This document shows, one piece after another, positions 54,023 through 64,000 of a stretch of 64,000 nt of DNA. Position numbers and translations under genes: made by a program. Below the pieces are notes generated by a model, which saw only the letters and a program-made list of their open reading frames with translations, made no database searches and had not been told where the DNA came from. The stretch spans positions 7,616,632 to 7,680,631 of the forward strand of contig NC_040027.1 of assembly GCF_000972845.2 (NCBI RefSeq), given 5' to 3'. Source of the stretch: Larimichthys crocea (taxonomy: Eukaryota; Chordata; Actinopteri; Sciaenidae). The stretch's first letter is position 1, and each line of letters opens with the position of its first letter.

Positions 54023-57000
54023 ACATCCTCTGCAATCAAAGAATCCGTCAGCTGTTTCTGTCCAGAGACCCTTTGTTTCCTGACGGTCGGAGACCTTTAC
54101 ACGTGACCTGATGAAACTGTAGTCGGACTCAAACAACCAGGACAGGATGGGACAGGACCAGACCAGACCAGATGGGACAGGACTTGGCTGGACTGGACAG
54201 GACAGCGTCATTTGTTTGTTTCAGTCAATTCTCCAAACTGTCATAACCAAGGCCAAACTTTCCACTTTGTCTGTCACAAAGTTATGATGCAGAAATTCAT
54301 TCACACCAACCGTGAATCATTTCACAGTCATAAAATCTGTCAGAATAACTGCAGTGTGGTTTTATTTTCACCATACAAGTAATGTTGTAAATTTAATCTT
54401 TGCAAAACTTATTAAAATGACAAATGAAAAAATTCCTGTAATTTCAGCCATTTTCCAGAAGCGATTAATCTGAACGTGTCAGAGGAATAATAAATAAAAA
54501 TAGTTTGGCATTCTGATTTCTTTTATCTCCATCTTTAAATCTTTCTCTTGGCGTCTGTATTTTTGGAGTTGAGTAATAACTCTCTCTGCACGCAGGCGTC
54601 AGGATCTTGATGCCTCCCGATGAAAACTCGACTTCTCCGTCTGAAAGTTGCAGTAACTCGTTAAAAACGTCTCCTTTCAGCTCCCTGCCAGCTGATTGGC
54701 TGATGGACCTTCCCAGTCTGGTATTTGCCTGTGGTCCTGACCCATCCCTGTTTTTACTGCTCATGTGATCTGTGGCATGGTGAACTGGGAGTCTCCACGC
54801 ACTGTAAACAGTCAGTGTTCCTGCACTGGCATTTATTAGCGCTGTGTGAACAGACCGCTCGCGTCACGTCTTCATCGTTTACTCTGAACGTTTGCTGCGT
54901 GCTCAGATCAAAGTCAGAGCTGATCCAGAGCCGAAGCTTCTTTATTCAACTTATTTGAATGTTCATTTGCATCGTCGTCGTTCGCTCACTCGTGTTTGTT
55001 CTTTTTCTTTTTGGTGCTTCCCTTCTGTCTTTCTTTCTTCATGAGGCAGTTCCCTCGAGGTCACGGTCGAGTGTTTAACCTCTTAGTCTTCTTGTAGTCT
55101 CGTATTAAAGGTTGCCTGATTGAAATTATAATTTTGAAAAATGAAAATCTTAGAAAAACATGTTTATGCTCAGGTATGTGAGTCAGTATTGAAAAATGTG
55201 TAGTGTAGGGGTTTGCTGAGGTAATAGTGGCCGTTCTTGTCAATGTATCAAACTGCTGATCGTAAAAACAGTCAATGATGTGACAGAGACGTGACGGAGA
55301 CGTGCCCGCTGGGGTTTCACAGTAATAGTCGTGTAATGATGGTCAACATTTGGAGAAATACTCAGCTGCGGTTTAGACATAAACATCCTGAATTTGTTCT
55401 TTTTATATTGAGTGTTTACATCAATCTATCTTTACATCTATCCATTTGGTGATATCAGTGTTTCCTTTCTTTACCTGTAGTCCACACAGGTTGGCAGGTG
55501 TAGAACTCCAAACACATGAAACACAGTGGTTTGTTCTCTGAGTGTCCTGATAATTAAAGATGGATGATAATCTGTCACAGACAGAGTCTGTTGTTCTCAG
55601 CTGAAGCCCCCCACAGCAGGATCAGGCTAATCAGGACGGACGTGAAGTCGACTGAACCCTCCAGCGGATTAACCGTGTACAGTGAGGCCGGGCAGCGAGG
55701 AGAAAGCTTGTGGAGTGGTGACTGTGTAAAAAGCTTGGCAGTATTTCAGATTTCTTTGTTTTTAGATGAAATATGGTTTGGAAATGTCTCTGCTTTTAAT
55801 TTAAGAACAATTGACCTTTGTGATGAGGAGGGTATCACCGATCTTTGAGCTCTGTTACCTCAGTGTGACAAACAAAAGGAGGAAAACGGCTGAGTGGATG
55901 AAAACAAATGAGACTCAAATCTCTGAATCAGAGAAACCTAAGATGGTCGATGGGATGACTGTAACACTGAGGGAGCAGCCGGTCTGACCAGCGTTCTCTA
56001 AACATTTCATATTTTCTACAGCGGCTCAACATTTATTTGGCTTTGCAGTTTATGTGATCAGCGCTGCCTCCTGCATTCGTTGGATTCCAGCCGGAGCTCA
56101 GAAGGTTTAAGTGAGCGGGCTGGAGGCCGTGTTAGTCCAGATCTGGGTCTGTCTGTTGATCTGTGCGACGTGTGAATCCTCCCCCAGCAGATCCAGCACA
56201 AACAGGACGGACATGTTTGGTGGTGTGTTGTTGTGAGTCTTATTGTTTTCCCACTGCACGTCTTTTTCAACGTGTTTGACCTGTTTTAACTGAACTAGAC
56301 GTCACACAAGAAGAATCATCTTCATCCAGCCATGAGCCGCAGCAAACGTTCTGTCGTTCACTGTGTCCTCTCTGACTGTGAAGTCTAAGGCTGCTGGTCT
56401 AAGACTGGCCCGTGGACCAAAGCTGACCACGTTTCTTTTTATTTTTAGTCCCTTATTTCTCTTTAATACTTTTACACAAAGAGTATAGATTGCGTTGGAA
56501 CAGAAAGGGGAAACCCCTCGTGATGACTGGTTTAACCTCAGACCATAGCTTTGCTTGAAGTGTTGAAGTTAGTGATCACTTGTCTTCATGTTTTCGTTAC
56601 ACGCCCATATGATCGCTTGGGGTTTGAATTGTTTCGTTTGGGAGACGATGCCTGGTGGAGGCTTTCAGCTGAGTGTCTCCCCGTCATGTTGGTATGCTCC
56701 ATGTTTATATTCAGGTTTATATTCGTTTAACACTTATTTATTCGTTTAACACTTATTTATTCGTTCAACACTTATGTCTACACTTTATTCTTCGTCACTA
56801 TTCCACAAGTTTGAACAGATCTACATCTTCTCAGTCTGTTCATTGTTTCATCAACATTTTATTTAAAAAGGAAAACGAGAACATTAATTGCTGTTTATGC
56901 TGTTTAAATTTGTATGAGGTTTCAGATGCTCTTTAAATATGCAGATCTCTAATTATGCATCATTTTTCATAATATGAGAGTCCATTAAGGGATCAGAGTA

Positions 57001-57530
57001 GCATTCTGGATCTAATGAGTTGTGCAGCACCCCCAGGTCAAAACAGAAAATGTATTCATGTAGGTGGAAACAGTTATTGATGTGTCTGTCTTTATATATT
57101 TTATATATTTAATAAAAGAAATGACGTCAGGACTGAACATCAGATATCTGCAGGAGTATTTCAGCCTCACTTCAGTCTCCTGAAGTCTCTGTCCAGCAGT
57201 AGCCTTGGCTCTTCACTCTTTCCTTCATTAGCTGTGTGTTGGGTTAACCATTAAACCAGCTTTAACCCTGCTCGAGTCATCAGAGCGCAGCTGAGGAGCC
57301 GCTGAGCCAGAACGACCTCTGGGAGCCAGGCGGCTGATTGATGAAGCTCAGTCGGTTAATGAGGGGGGCACAGATGCAGGAGGGTGAATGGCGTTAATTA
57401 TGAAGCTCTCATTAAGCAGAATTATAACCTGGAAGGCTCCCATACATCACTGCATGTAAATGGCGTTTATTACTGTGCAGCCTCCGATTATCATGAAGCC
57501 ATCTGTGATGAGCGATGAGGAGGAATGAAA

Positions 57531-57532
<2 letters not shown>

Positions 57533-57571
<39 letters not shown>
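57533..57571. repeat. (CA)n microsatellite
   Basis: Uninterrupted array. Confidence 0.98.
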
Positions 57572-57572
<1 letters not shown>

Positions 57573-57853
57573 GGAGACAAAGCATGAATGTTTGTGTTTT
57601 CTGCTCACCTGTTCTCAGGTGAGGACCTGTTTCAGTCTGTGTAAAGTTTATCCTCCGGCCTTCATGACCTCAGCTTCTCACATGCATCTGTGAGTTTTAG
57701 TCTGTTAAATCCTGAAGAGGCAGATTCAGAGCAACATGCTTAATGAAGAAGACCCATCACTCTGCCTGCTCCGTGCTGCACGATGCCTCTCTGTTTCAGC
57801 GTCTTTGTCCCTGAGTGATTTCACACCGAGCTCAATGCCACATCGCTCTGAGG

Positions 57854-58699
57854 TAGGGCTCAGCGATTATGGAAAAACAATAATCACCATTAACACGATT
57901 ATTCATTGATTTCAAAAGTGTTTATTGCGCCACCAAAACTCAATTCATTGATTTCAAAAGTGTTTATTGCGCCACCAAAACTCAACTTTAAGTATAACTA
58001 TTAGAAAAACAATCAGTAATAAATTAGTAACAAGTGAAAAAGTAAAATAATAGTATATATAAATAATATGAATATATATTGACCACAGGTCTCTTGTGGT
58101 GGCAGAATACTCGGTAGTGGACATTTCAACTTCAGCGTGACATTGACACTACAAAGTGGGCAGTGCAACTCTGCTAAAGTGTTTGTGTGATGGCAACACG
58201 TGTCGCTTGTCCACAGTCTTCATCAGTGTTTGGAACCCGGGCTTGTTGGCGGTGGCTAAAGTTGATGCTCTTGTACTGTTCTGGGTCTTTTGCTCTGTCA
58301 GTACTTTGTCATAGACCACTTTATGGCTGAACTTGAAATGGTTAAACAAATGTGTCGTGTTGCCCTGGGGTGCAGACACGACACGGCGTGACACACTTTG
58401 CAAACAATCTCTGTCTGCTCTATGCCTGACGATTTGAAGCCAAAATGTCTCCAAGTGACTGAACTTGTCCTGCCTTTTTTTTCAGCTAAAGGCTCAGGCT
58501 GCTTTTCTGCCATGTTGTCAATCGCTCGTTCCACAGTTGATCCACAAACTCACTGCTGCCGCTGCAGGCGACACAGCTGCGTTACTGTTACTGTGCTTTT
58601 AATTTGCACATTAATCGTTTTTCTTCGATTACAGTGTTCATGATCGTGAGAAGCCAAAATCGAAATCGTGATCCAAATTCGATGAATCGTCCAGCCGTA
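57854..58699 (-). mobile_element. non-autonomous hAT-type transposon
   Basis: 846 bp with ends tagggctcagcgatt and (reverse complement) tacggctggacgatt, 11 of 15 bases matching. It is flanked by perfect 8-bp direct repeats ctctgagg at 57846-57853 and 58700-58707, as hAT insertion produces. Inside is only a BED-finger fragment; no transposase catalytic region. A 43-bp internal tandem duplication (ttcattgatttcaaaagtgt...) spans 57,902-57,987. Confidence 0.85.
58149..58534 (-). pseudogene. BED-type zinc finger fragment of a hAT (ZBED-like) transposase
   Basis: On the minus strand, SSVTWRHFGFKSSGIEQ, then CKVCHAV in one frame and GNTTHLFNHFKFSHKVVYDK in another. Together these hold the Trp/Phe start and the C-x2-C...H-x-H pattern of BED fingers, interrupted by a frameshift near 58,385. 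The rest of the transposase is missing. Confidence 0.75.
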
Positions 58700-59201
58700 C
58701 TCTGAGGGAACGTTTACTGGATGTTCCTCGTCCTCCCCCTCTCATTGTCCTTGTTCCACCACCTCCCCCTGCTGCTCTCCCCCTTCTTTGCTGTCCGGTA
58801 GCCATGGGCTCTGTTTACACCTGGTAAACACGTATCTCCACTTATCGGCTCTCACTTCCCTGCTCCGTACGCAAATAGACACGCACCTCATTTCAGGTTA
58901 CAAAGACTGAAGGCAGCAACATGCTCAGACACACACTGCTCTTTATTCAAAGAGAGGCTCTGTATTGACAGAAAGAAACATTAAATGTTGAATTTACAGG
59001 ACGAATTTGTCGCAGCCGTTTTAGCAACGTCTCCACCCAACAACTTTTTCAAGTCAGTCTGGGAATGTTGTAGTTACTTGTTCAGTGGTGAGTTGAAACA
59101 GGCGGTGCGTTCACTAACAGGTGTCAGGTAAGAGAGCCCAAACATGTCATTACAGTGAACCAAATGGAAATCAGGACACACAGCTAAAAGAAGGTGGTCA
59201 C

Positions 59202-59289
59202 ATTCAGACCAGAACCCCTCGGGTCATGATCTGAGACACACCTGTATTCAGACCAGAACCCCTCGGGTCATGATCTGAGACACACCTGT
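59202..59289 (+). repeat. 44-bp tandem duplication
   Basis: Two adjacent near-identical copies beginning attcagaccagaacccctcg, starting at 59202 and 59246. Confidence 0.9.
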
Positions 59290-59298
59290 ACGGGACAC

Positions 59299-59348
59299 GT
59301 GTTTACCTGAAGTTAGTCCAATGATGAAGACTAACTTCAGGTAAACAC
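59299..59348. repeat. perfect 19-bp inverted repeat (hairpin)
   Basis: gtgtttacctgaagttagt at 59299-59317 and its exact reverse complement at 59330-59348, with a 12-nt loop. Confidence 0.9.
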
Positions 59349-59443
59349 CAAGAGGAGTTCAGGAGCGGAGCACCACGCCTCCTGTGCTCCTCGCTGCTCA
59401 GATGGAGCCTCGATGGTGTTACTGATGCGTCTAACTTTCCACT

Positions 59444-59486
<43 letters not shown>
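59444..59486. repeat. (CA)n microsatellite
   Basis: Uninterrupted array. Confidence 0.98.
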
Positions 59487-59490
<4 letters not shown>

Positions 59491-59795
59491 TTCATGTTGG
59501 GAATGTAAACAGGACAAAGTTGTTCTGCACTCACAAGTATTTACACTTCCAGTTTATGTGGGAACAAATTATTTAAACAAACTAATGTCCAAACTTTTAT
59601 GTCCAGAATTTGGACGATAAATTGTCTAAACTATAAACACGTCAGCAGCTTTTTATGATTCTCCAACTTTATCGGTAACGTTTGTTCATGCAGAGATGAA
59701 ATGAATAAATCTAAACTTTCTGTTTTCTGAACCTGCAGGCTCGACGTTAACGTCCAACATCAGACAGGAGTTTGTCTTGTTGTGTCCCCTGAAGC

Positions 59796-59802
<7 letters not shown>

Positions 59803-59870
<68 letters not shown>
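59803..59870. repeat. (GT)n microsatellite
   Basis: About 34 GT units. Confidence 0.98.
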
Positions 59871-59872
<2 letters not shown>

Positions 59873-62777
59873 GGCTTATGTAGTTCCCTGTGGGTGATTA
59901 GTGGTGTGTTAGCCCACAGTGTGTAAGGTCAGGACAGATGGAGGGAAGCTGGAATGTTACAAGCAGAAACCTGCAGGCTTCATCCTGACAGCTGCTGTTT
60001 GAGAGAAAATGTTTTTCTCATTACCGTCAGTCTTTACCTGTCGTCCTGATCCATTTCACATAATGTATGTTTCTTCTCAAGCTTTATTTTGACAGAGACA
60101 GCAACATGCCACATTTATCAAAGCTTTGAACATTTAAAGTTAAACTGTTGAATCACTGAGACCTTCTGCTTGGTCTGCACAGTTTACAGCAGTCTGTTGG
60201 ATGCAGACGAGTGTCTAATGTTCACCTCTGTGCTGGTCTCAGTGCAGTTTTCCCTCCTGATGGTCAGGGAAGGAAACAGACACTAAAATCAAACCACCTG
60301 ATCAGTAAACAAGGTCAGCACCGCCGCGGTGATGGAGGTGTTGTGACTACAGCACAGATGGTGGCTTCATCACGCTGTTAAATATAGCAGCTGTAAATTA
60401 TATCCAACGAGCAACAACTAGAGAGCAAATCAGCTGAGGTTGAATCATGAACTAATACATGAAGCTTCTCTTTTTATTAGAGCTTGTGTGTTTGAGTCGT
60501 GTGTTTTATGCAAATACGTTCTGACATGAATAAAACTGATCTTTTGATCCAATCATCTGTCGCTCCATCTGCATACTGCAGACTCTGTCCGGTCCTGACC
60601 TCGACGTTGAGGAATGATTTGAATAGATGAGAAGAGACTGTGTTCATCTCCGGACCAGAGACTTTTTTATTGATGCCAGCGTCCCCTTCTGATTCCTCAC
60701 GAGTGTTCAGTGTGGAAAAACCTTGTTGATCTGTAGCAGCAGTTTGTCTTCATCTGAAATGAAATATCTGTCCATCATAAACTGTAAATCACAGAGAGGT
60801 CGACCAATCAGCTGATCAGACAGGTGGTTCTTACTTCCTTCACTCAGAGCTTTTAAGCTTCTGGTCTGAGGCCAGCTCGTCGTTGCCTCTGCCCCTGTTT
60901 CATGTCACAGTGAGCTCACTGTTTACACACAAGCTGAGTCAACACGAGCTGTTTGAGTGGGTGTGACAGGCTTTTACAGCATGTCCATGTGTCGTGCTGG
61001 AGTGTAAATCAAACACACGTTAGCCGCGTGTATGTGCGTGTACATGTGTGTCGTGTTTGTTGAGGTCGCCGTGGCCTTCTCTCCCGTCCTGATTGGGGGG
61101 TTATTAACCTTTGGGCTGTGGCCAGCAAAGGAGCTTCCAACAAAACATCCTGCTTCCTCCAGCTCGGCTCGGCTCAGCAGCTAACTATAGGAACACAAAC
61201 ACAGCGCTGAGCGGCTGAAACAATCACAAACACGGACGCTGATCCACCCAAACCTCCAGAGAACCGCCGACCTCACTCTTCTGCCCAGATACAGATCTGT
61301 CACAACCAGAGAGAGGGTTGCAAAAGGGTGGAAAGTTTCCAGTAAATGTCTGGAAACTTTTTTGGGAAAGTTTCCATTGGAAGTTAAGCTGGAGAATTTT
61401 GGAAATATTCCATATTGGAAACTTCATGGGAGTTATGGGAATTAATGTGAGTAATTGTGTCATGTCCAAACATGAATAAAAAACATGCAAAATAAAACAA
61501 TTAAAAAACATTTCAACAGATTTCATTGAACAATATTCTGCATTCCATGAGCTCACATGTGTCTTCAACAGTCTCTGTGTGGTCCAGGTACAGAGATCAC
61601 CTGTGCAGGTAGGGGGCGTGGCCTCAACAGATTGAGGAACAGCAGATATTCAAGTATACCTGCATGAAATTTGGTTCTTTTATTTTCCAACTATTTTTAA
61701 GTTCCCTGTTAAAGGGCCGACCTTCAATTTAGAAAATTCACGGTTCCCATAAATTTCTCCAATTCTCAAAGTTTCCAACTTTTCTGGTTCTGGTTTCAAC
61801 TGTAAGATCAATATTTAAGTATCACAAATGCAACAAATAAATATTTATTTATTTTGTGATACACGGTCATTAATGATGTCTGACATCTAGACGTCATGTT
61901 TTAGTTTTAGTCATCGAGTGTCAGGGTTGAGCTGCAGATCACGCGTGATGCATTAAAAACTCGTTGAGGTTCTTCAGGCGTCATAAAAACCATCTCCGCT
62001 TCATTTTCACTCTCACCTCGGTGCTTTCAACAGAAACCTCCTCTCTTCTCCGAGCGCTCTGTGATTATAGTTTATTTCAGCAGAGTCAATCTGGGCCTGT
62101 GATTATGTCACACACTCACACGCTCACACACGGCTGTGACACGCCCGGGATTAAAGCCTCAGAGTTCAGATATCCGCTTAATCCTCAGAGGATTAAACAC
62201 GAGGGCGGCAAAGAGCAGGACGGCGAGCTGCGATACAGAGGTTTCAGTTCAGACACGCCACACGCCATGACATGTTACTGACATGTTACGTGTTCGATAG
62301 AGGTGTAGCTGCAGAAATGTCTCACACACACAGGTTAAATGTCTATGTAGATGTAGACGTGTATGTGTGTGTAGGCTAAACTACAGGAAGGACGCACATC
62401 CAAACACGTTTCCTGAAGGTTGTGTGTCACATCCAACGTGTGGTTACTCTGCTGAGTGAAAGTATTCTGTACACACACACATATAAAAGACTGCAGCTGT
62501 GATTTGGCTAACAGGTGAACAGCTTTACTTTGACACTGTGGTCCAACTAAACAAACAAACGGTGCCAACACCCACGAGCACGATTAACTCATTGTTTCCT
62601 CCTCGTCCACACCAAAACATGACGATCATCTTTTCTGGAGATCATTTTTTAAAAGCAGAGAAGAGACATGTTGATTTCACATTTTCTGCAAACCAAATGT
62701 TTGTTTTTAGATCCTGTGAATCCATTTTCAGTCTGGCCTTAATGATTTGCAACATTTCCTGATATTCATTTTCTATC
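59871..62777. other. intergenic stretch, no gene recognised
   Basis: Apart from the degraded element at 61.3-61.8 kb, I see no coding frame with a recognisable product. Confidence 0.5.
61310..61800 (+). mobile_element. degraded DNA-transposon-like repeat
   Basis: agggttgcaaaagggtggaa agtttcc at the left and aagtttccaacttttctggtt at the right are roughly inverted, with many ggaaa/tttcc blocks between. Resembles a non-autonomous fish element; ends are eroded. Confidence 0.4.
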
Positions 62778-63033
62778 AGGTGGTGCAGTGGTTAGCATTT
62801 TCTCCTCACAGCAAGAAGGTTTCTGGTTTCTTGTGTGTGTATTATTATTTATCTATTTATTTATTATGTGTTTTCAGTTTGCACTCCGGTGTCCTCCCAC
62901 AGTCCAAAGTTACCTTAACAGGTTAACTGGTGACTCTAAATTGGCCGTAGGTGTGACATTGTCCAGGGTGGAGCCCGCCGTGGACCCCAGCCCCACCATG
63001 ACCCTGATGAGGAGAAGAGGTTACAGATAATGG
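62778..63033 (+). mobile_element. tRNA-derived SINE-like repeat, degraded
   Basis: ggtggtgcagtggttagcat, ctcacagcaagaaggtttct, cctcccacagtccaaagt and ggtgactctaaattggccgt follow the teleost tRNA-derived SINE pattern. It ends ggttacagataatggatgga. A middle portion is replaced by AT-rich sequence. Confidence 0.65.
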
Positions 63034-63057
63034 ATGGATGTTTTCATTAGTGCTTAC

Positions 63058-63390
63058 GTTTACATTTAGTCCTTTAGCTGACGCTTTTATCCACAGCGAC
63101 TCACAGAGAAGGAAACAGTCAAGGTACAGTGTGATAAGAAAGTGTTAGTGCAGCAGTCAGTGCTGTGACAGTTCTTAAAAGGACAGATGTATCATGTCCA
63201 GATGTTGGTAGTGTTGGGGAGGAGGTCCTCTCTGAAGAGCTGGAGGTCTTCAGGAGGTTTTTAAAGGTAGAGAGGGTAGGAACTGGTAGGACGTTCCACC
63301 AAGAGTCTGGATTGTCCTGAGCGAACAGGTGGCAGAGCCAGGCGTCACTCATTGGAGGAGGTAACATATGTCTGTAGGGCGTTCAGGTAG
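63058..63390 (+). repeat. teleost dispersed repeat fragment
   Basis: tagctgacgcttttatccac agcgactcac and then gaagagctggaggtcttcag, gttccaccaagagtctgga are hallmarks of a repeat common in fish genomes. Class not assigned. Confidence 0.55.
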
Positions 63391-63479
63391 GAAGGTGCAG
63401 TAGCGGAGAGACAACTTTGTAGGCGAGCAAATTTGTCTGATTAATCACCTAAAAATAAGAGTTGTTAGAATAAGAGTTT

Positions 63480-63627
63480 TATATCTACAGACGCTGTGGG
63501 GAGACTCACAGAGTCCGCCAGAGTTTCACAACCACCATAGTTTCTCCTCCAAGCTCAGAAGGGCAGGGTGAGGCGAGGGGTTTGTAATAAGCTGGACTCC
63601 ACTGAATCTGGCAGATTGGACCTTTAA
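63480..63627 (-). mobile_element. TTAA-flanked MITE copy
   Basis: Read on the minus strand: ttaaaggtccaatctgccag and cctcgcctcaccctgccctt; the far end is eroded. Confidence 0.5.
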
Positions 63628-64000
63628 AAAGGAACCTCAGATGGATGACTATGTTCTATTGTCTCACTCTGTGTATCATCAGATCACCCAGCTTAGTTTT
63701 TTATGGAGCCAATGGAGCCCGCTTAACGTGGATGTGATGCGTCACATCGTGTATCTTGTAGCACAGACCTGACCTGAAAAACGTGAACACACGATGTGTC
63801 GATCTGTGGAGACCTTCTGATCAGATGTTGTGTTGGATCCTGATGTGTTGCTGTGCATCAACTTGTGATGACACACATGAAGGCGCTGCCACATAAAGCA
63901 CAATCAGGGTGGTGGTTTGTATTACCCAGCCACATTTCCTCATCGTGCTCATCGTAAACATTTATGGGCACCATGGCATCACAAACCTGGCTGCTCTGCA

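Larger units (their letters stand above)
50074..56803 (-). repeat. right arm of the giant inverted repeat
   Basis: Reverse complement of 42,999-49,550, about 180 bp longer, mostly through longer GT arrays (51,202-51,258 and 51,358-51,400) and small insertions. It carries the cleaner copy of the first coding exon and of the LTR target duplication. It lacks a 19-bp hairpin arm and part of an 11-bp repeat found in the left arm. Confidence 0.95.

Noticed and set aside
59444..59870. CRISPR-like array
   Set aside because: Only dinucleotide microsatellites and a two-copy 44-bp duplication; no spacers, and the genome is eukaryotic.

Overview
The window is vertebrate, almost certainly ray-finned fish, genomic DNA. 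It has spliced genes with GT-AG introns, dozens of (CA)n/(GT)n microsatellites, and dispersed repeats of teleost type. About half of it (6.4-38.7 kb, with 3' UTR to about 40.4-40.7 kb) is one plus-strand gene, the orthologue of PDE4DIP (myomegalin). This is a large coiled-coil scaffold of the centrosome and Golgi. I could chain 39 coding exons whose phases agree, apart from three damaged ones. The protein starts with a CM1 (gamma-tubulin complex binding) motif in exon 1, runs through long coiled coil, carries the segment shared with NBPF proteins in exon 23 and a CM2-like motif in exon 35, and ends at a TGA at 38,663-38,665. Family assignments come from remembered family sequence, not from a search.

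The locus appears to use several starts. A 1.25-kb exon at 16,994-18,241 encodes the SMYLE/MMG8-type N-terminus (CRIC...CSKC cysteine pairs and an SxLP EB1-binding-type motif) and splices in phase to exon 7. Two further candidate first exons, at 7,811-7,873 and 31,292-31,455, have donors matching in phase the exons that follow. Exon 22 is preceded by a 27-bp tandem repeat that repeats its own 3' splice site four times, always in frame. Exons 10-12 (20.0-21.2 kb) carry frameshifts or stops next to a ragged CA-rich minisatellite, which looks more like poor consensus than gene death.

From 43.0 to 56.8 kb lies a giant inverted repeat: a left arm of about 6.55 kb and a right arm of about 6.73 kb, around a 0.5-kb centre with (GATA)n arrays and a 10-N gap. 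Each arm holds one copy of the same CpG-rich promoter with a short first coding exon (transcribed outward) and one copy of the same solo LTR. The arms differ by substitutions, many small indels and a few larger changes. It is either a recent palindromic duplication or an assembly fold-back of two haplotypes or reads; the N gap and indels keep the artefact explanation in front.

1-6.3 kb and 56.8-64 kb hold no gene I can recognise. They contain microsatellites, a non-autonomous hAT element with a perfect 8-bp target duplication and a broken BED-finger fragment (57.85-58.70 kb), a tRNA-SINE-like repeat, short TTAA-flanked elements, and a perfect 19-bp hairpin at 59.3 kb.
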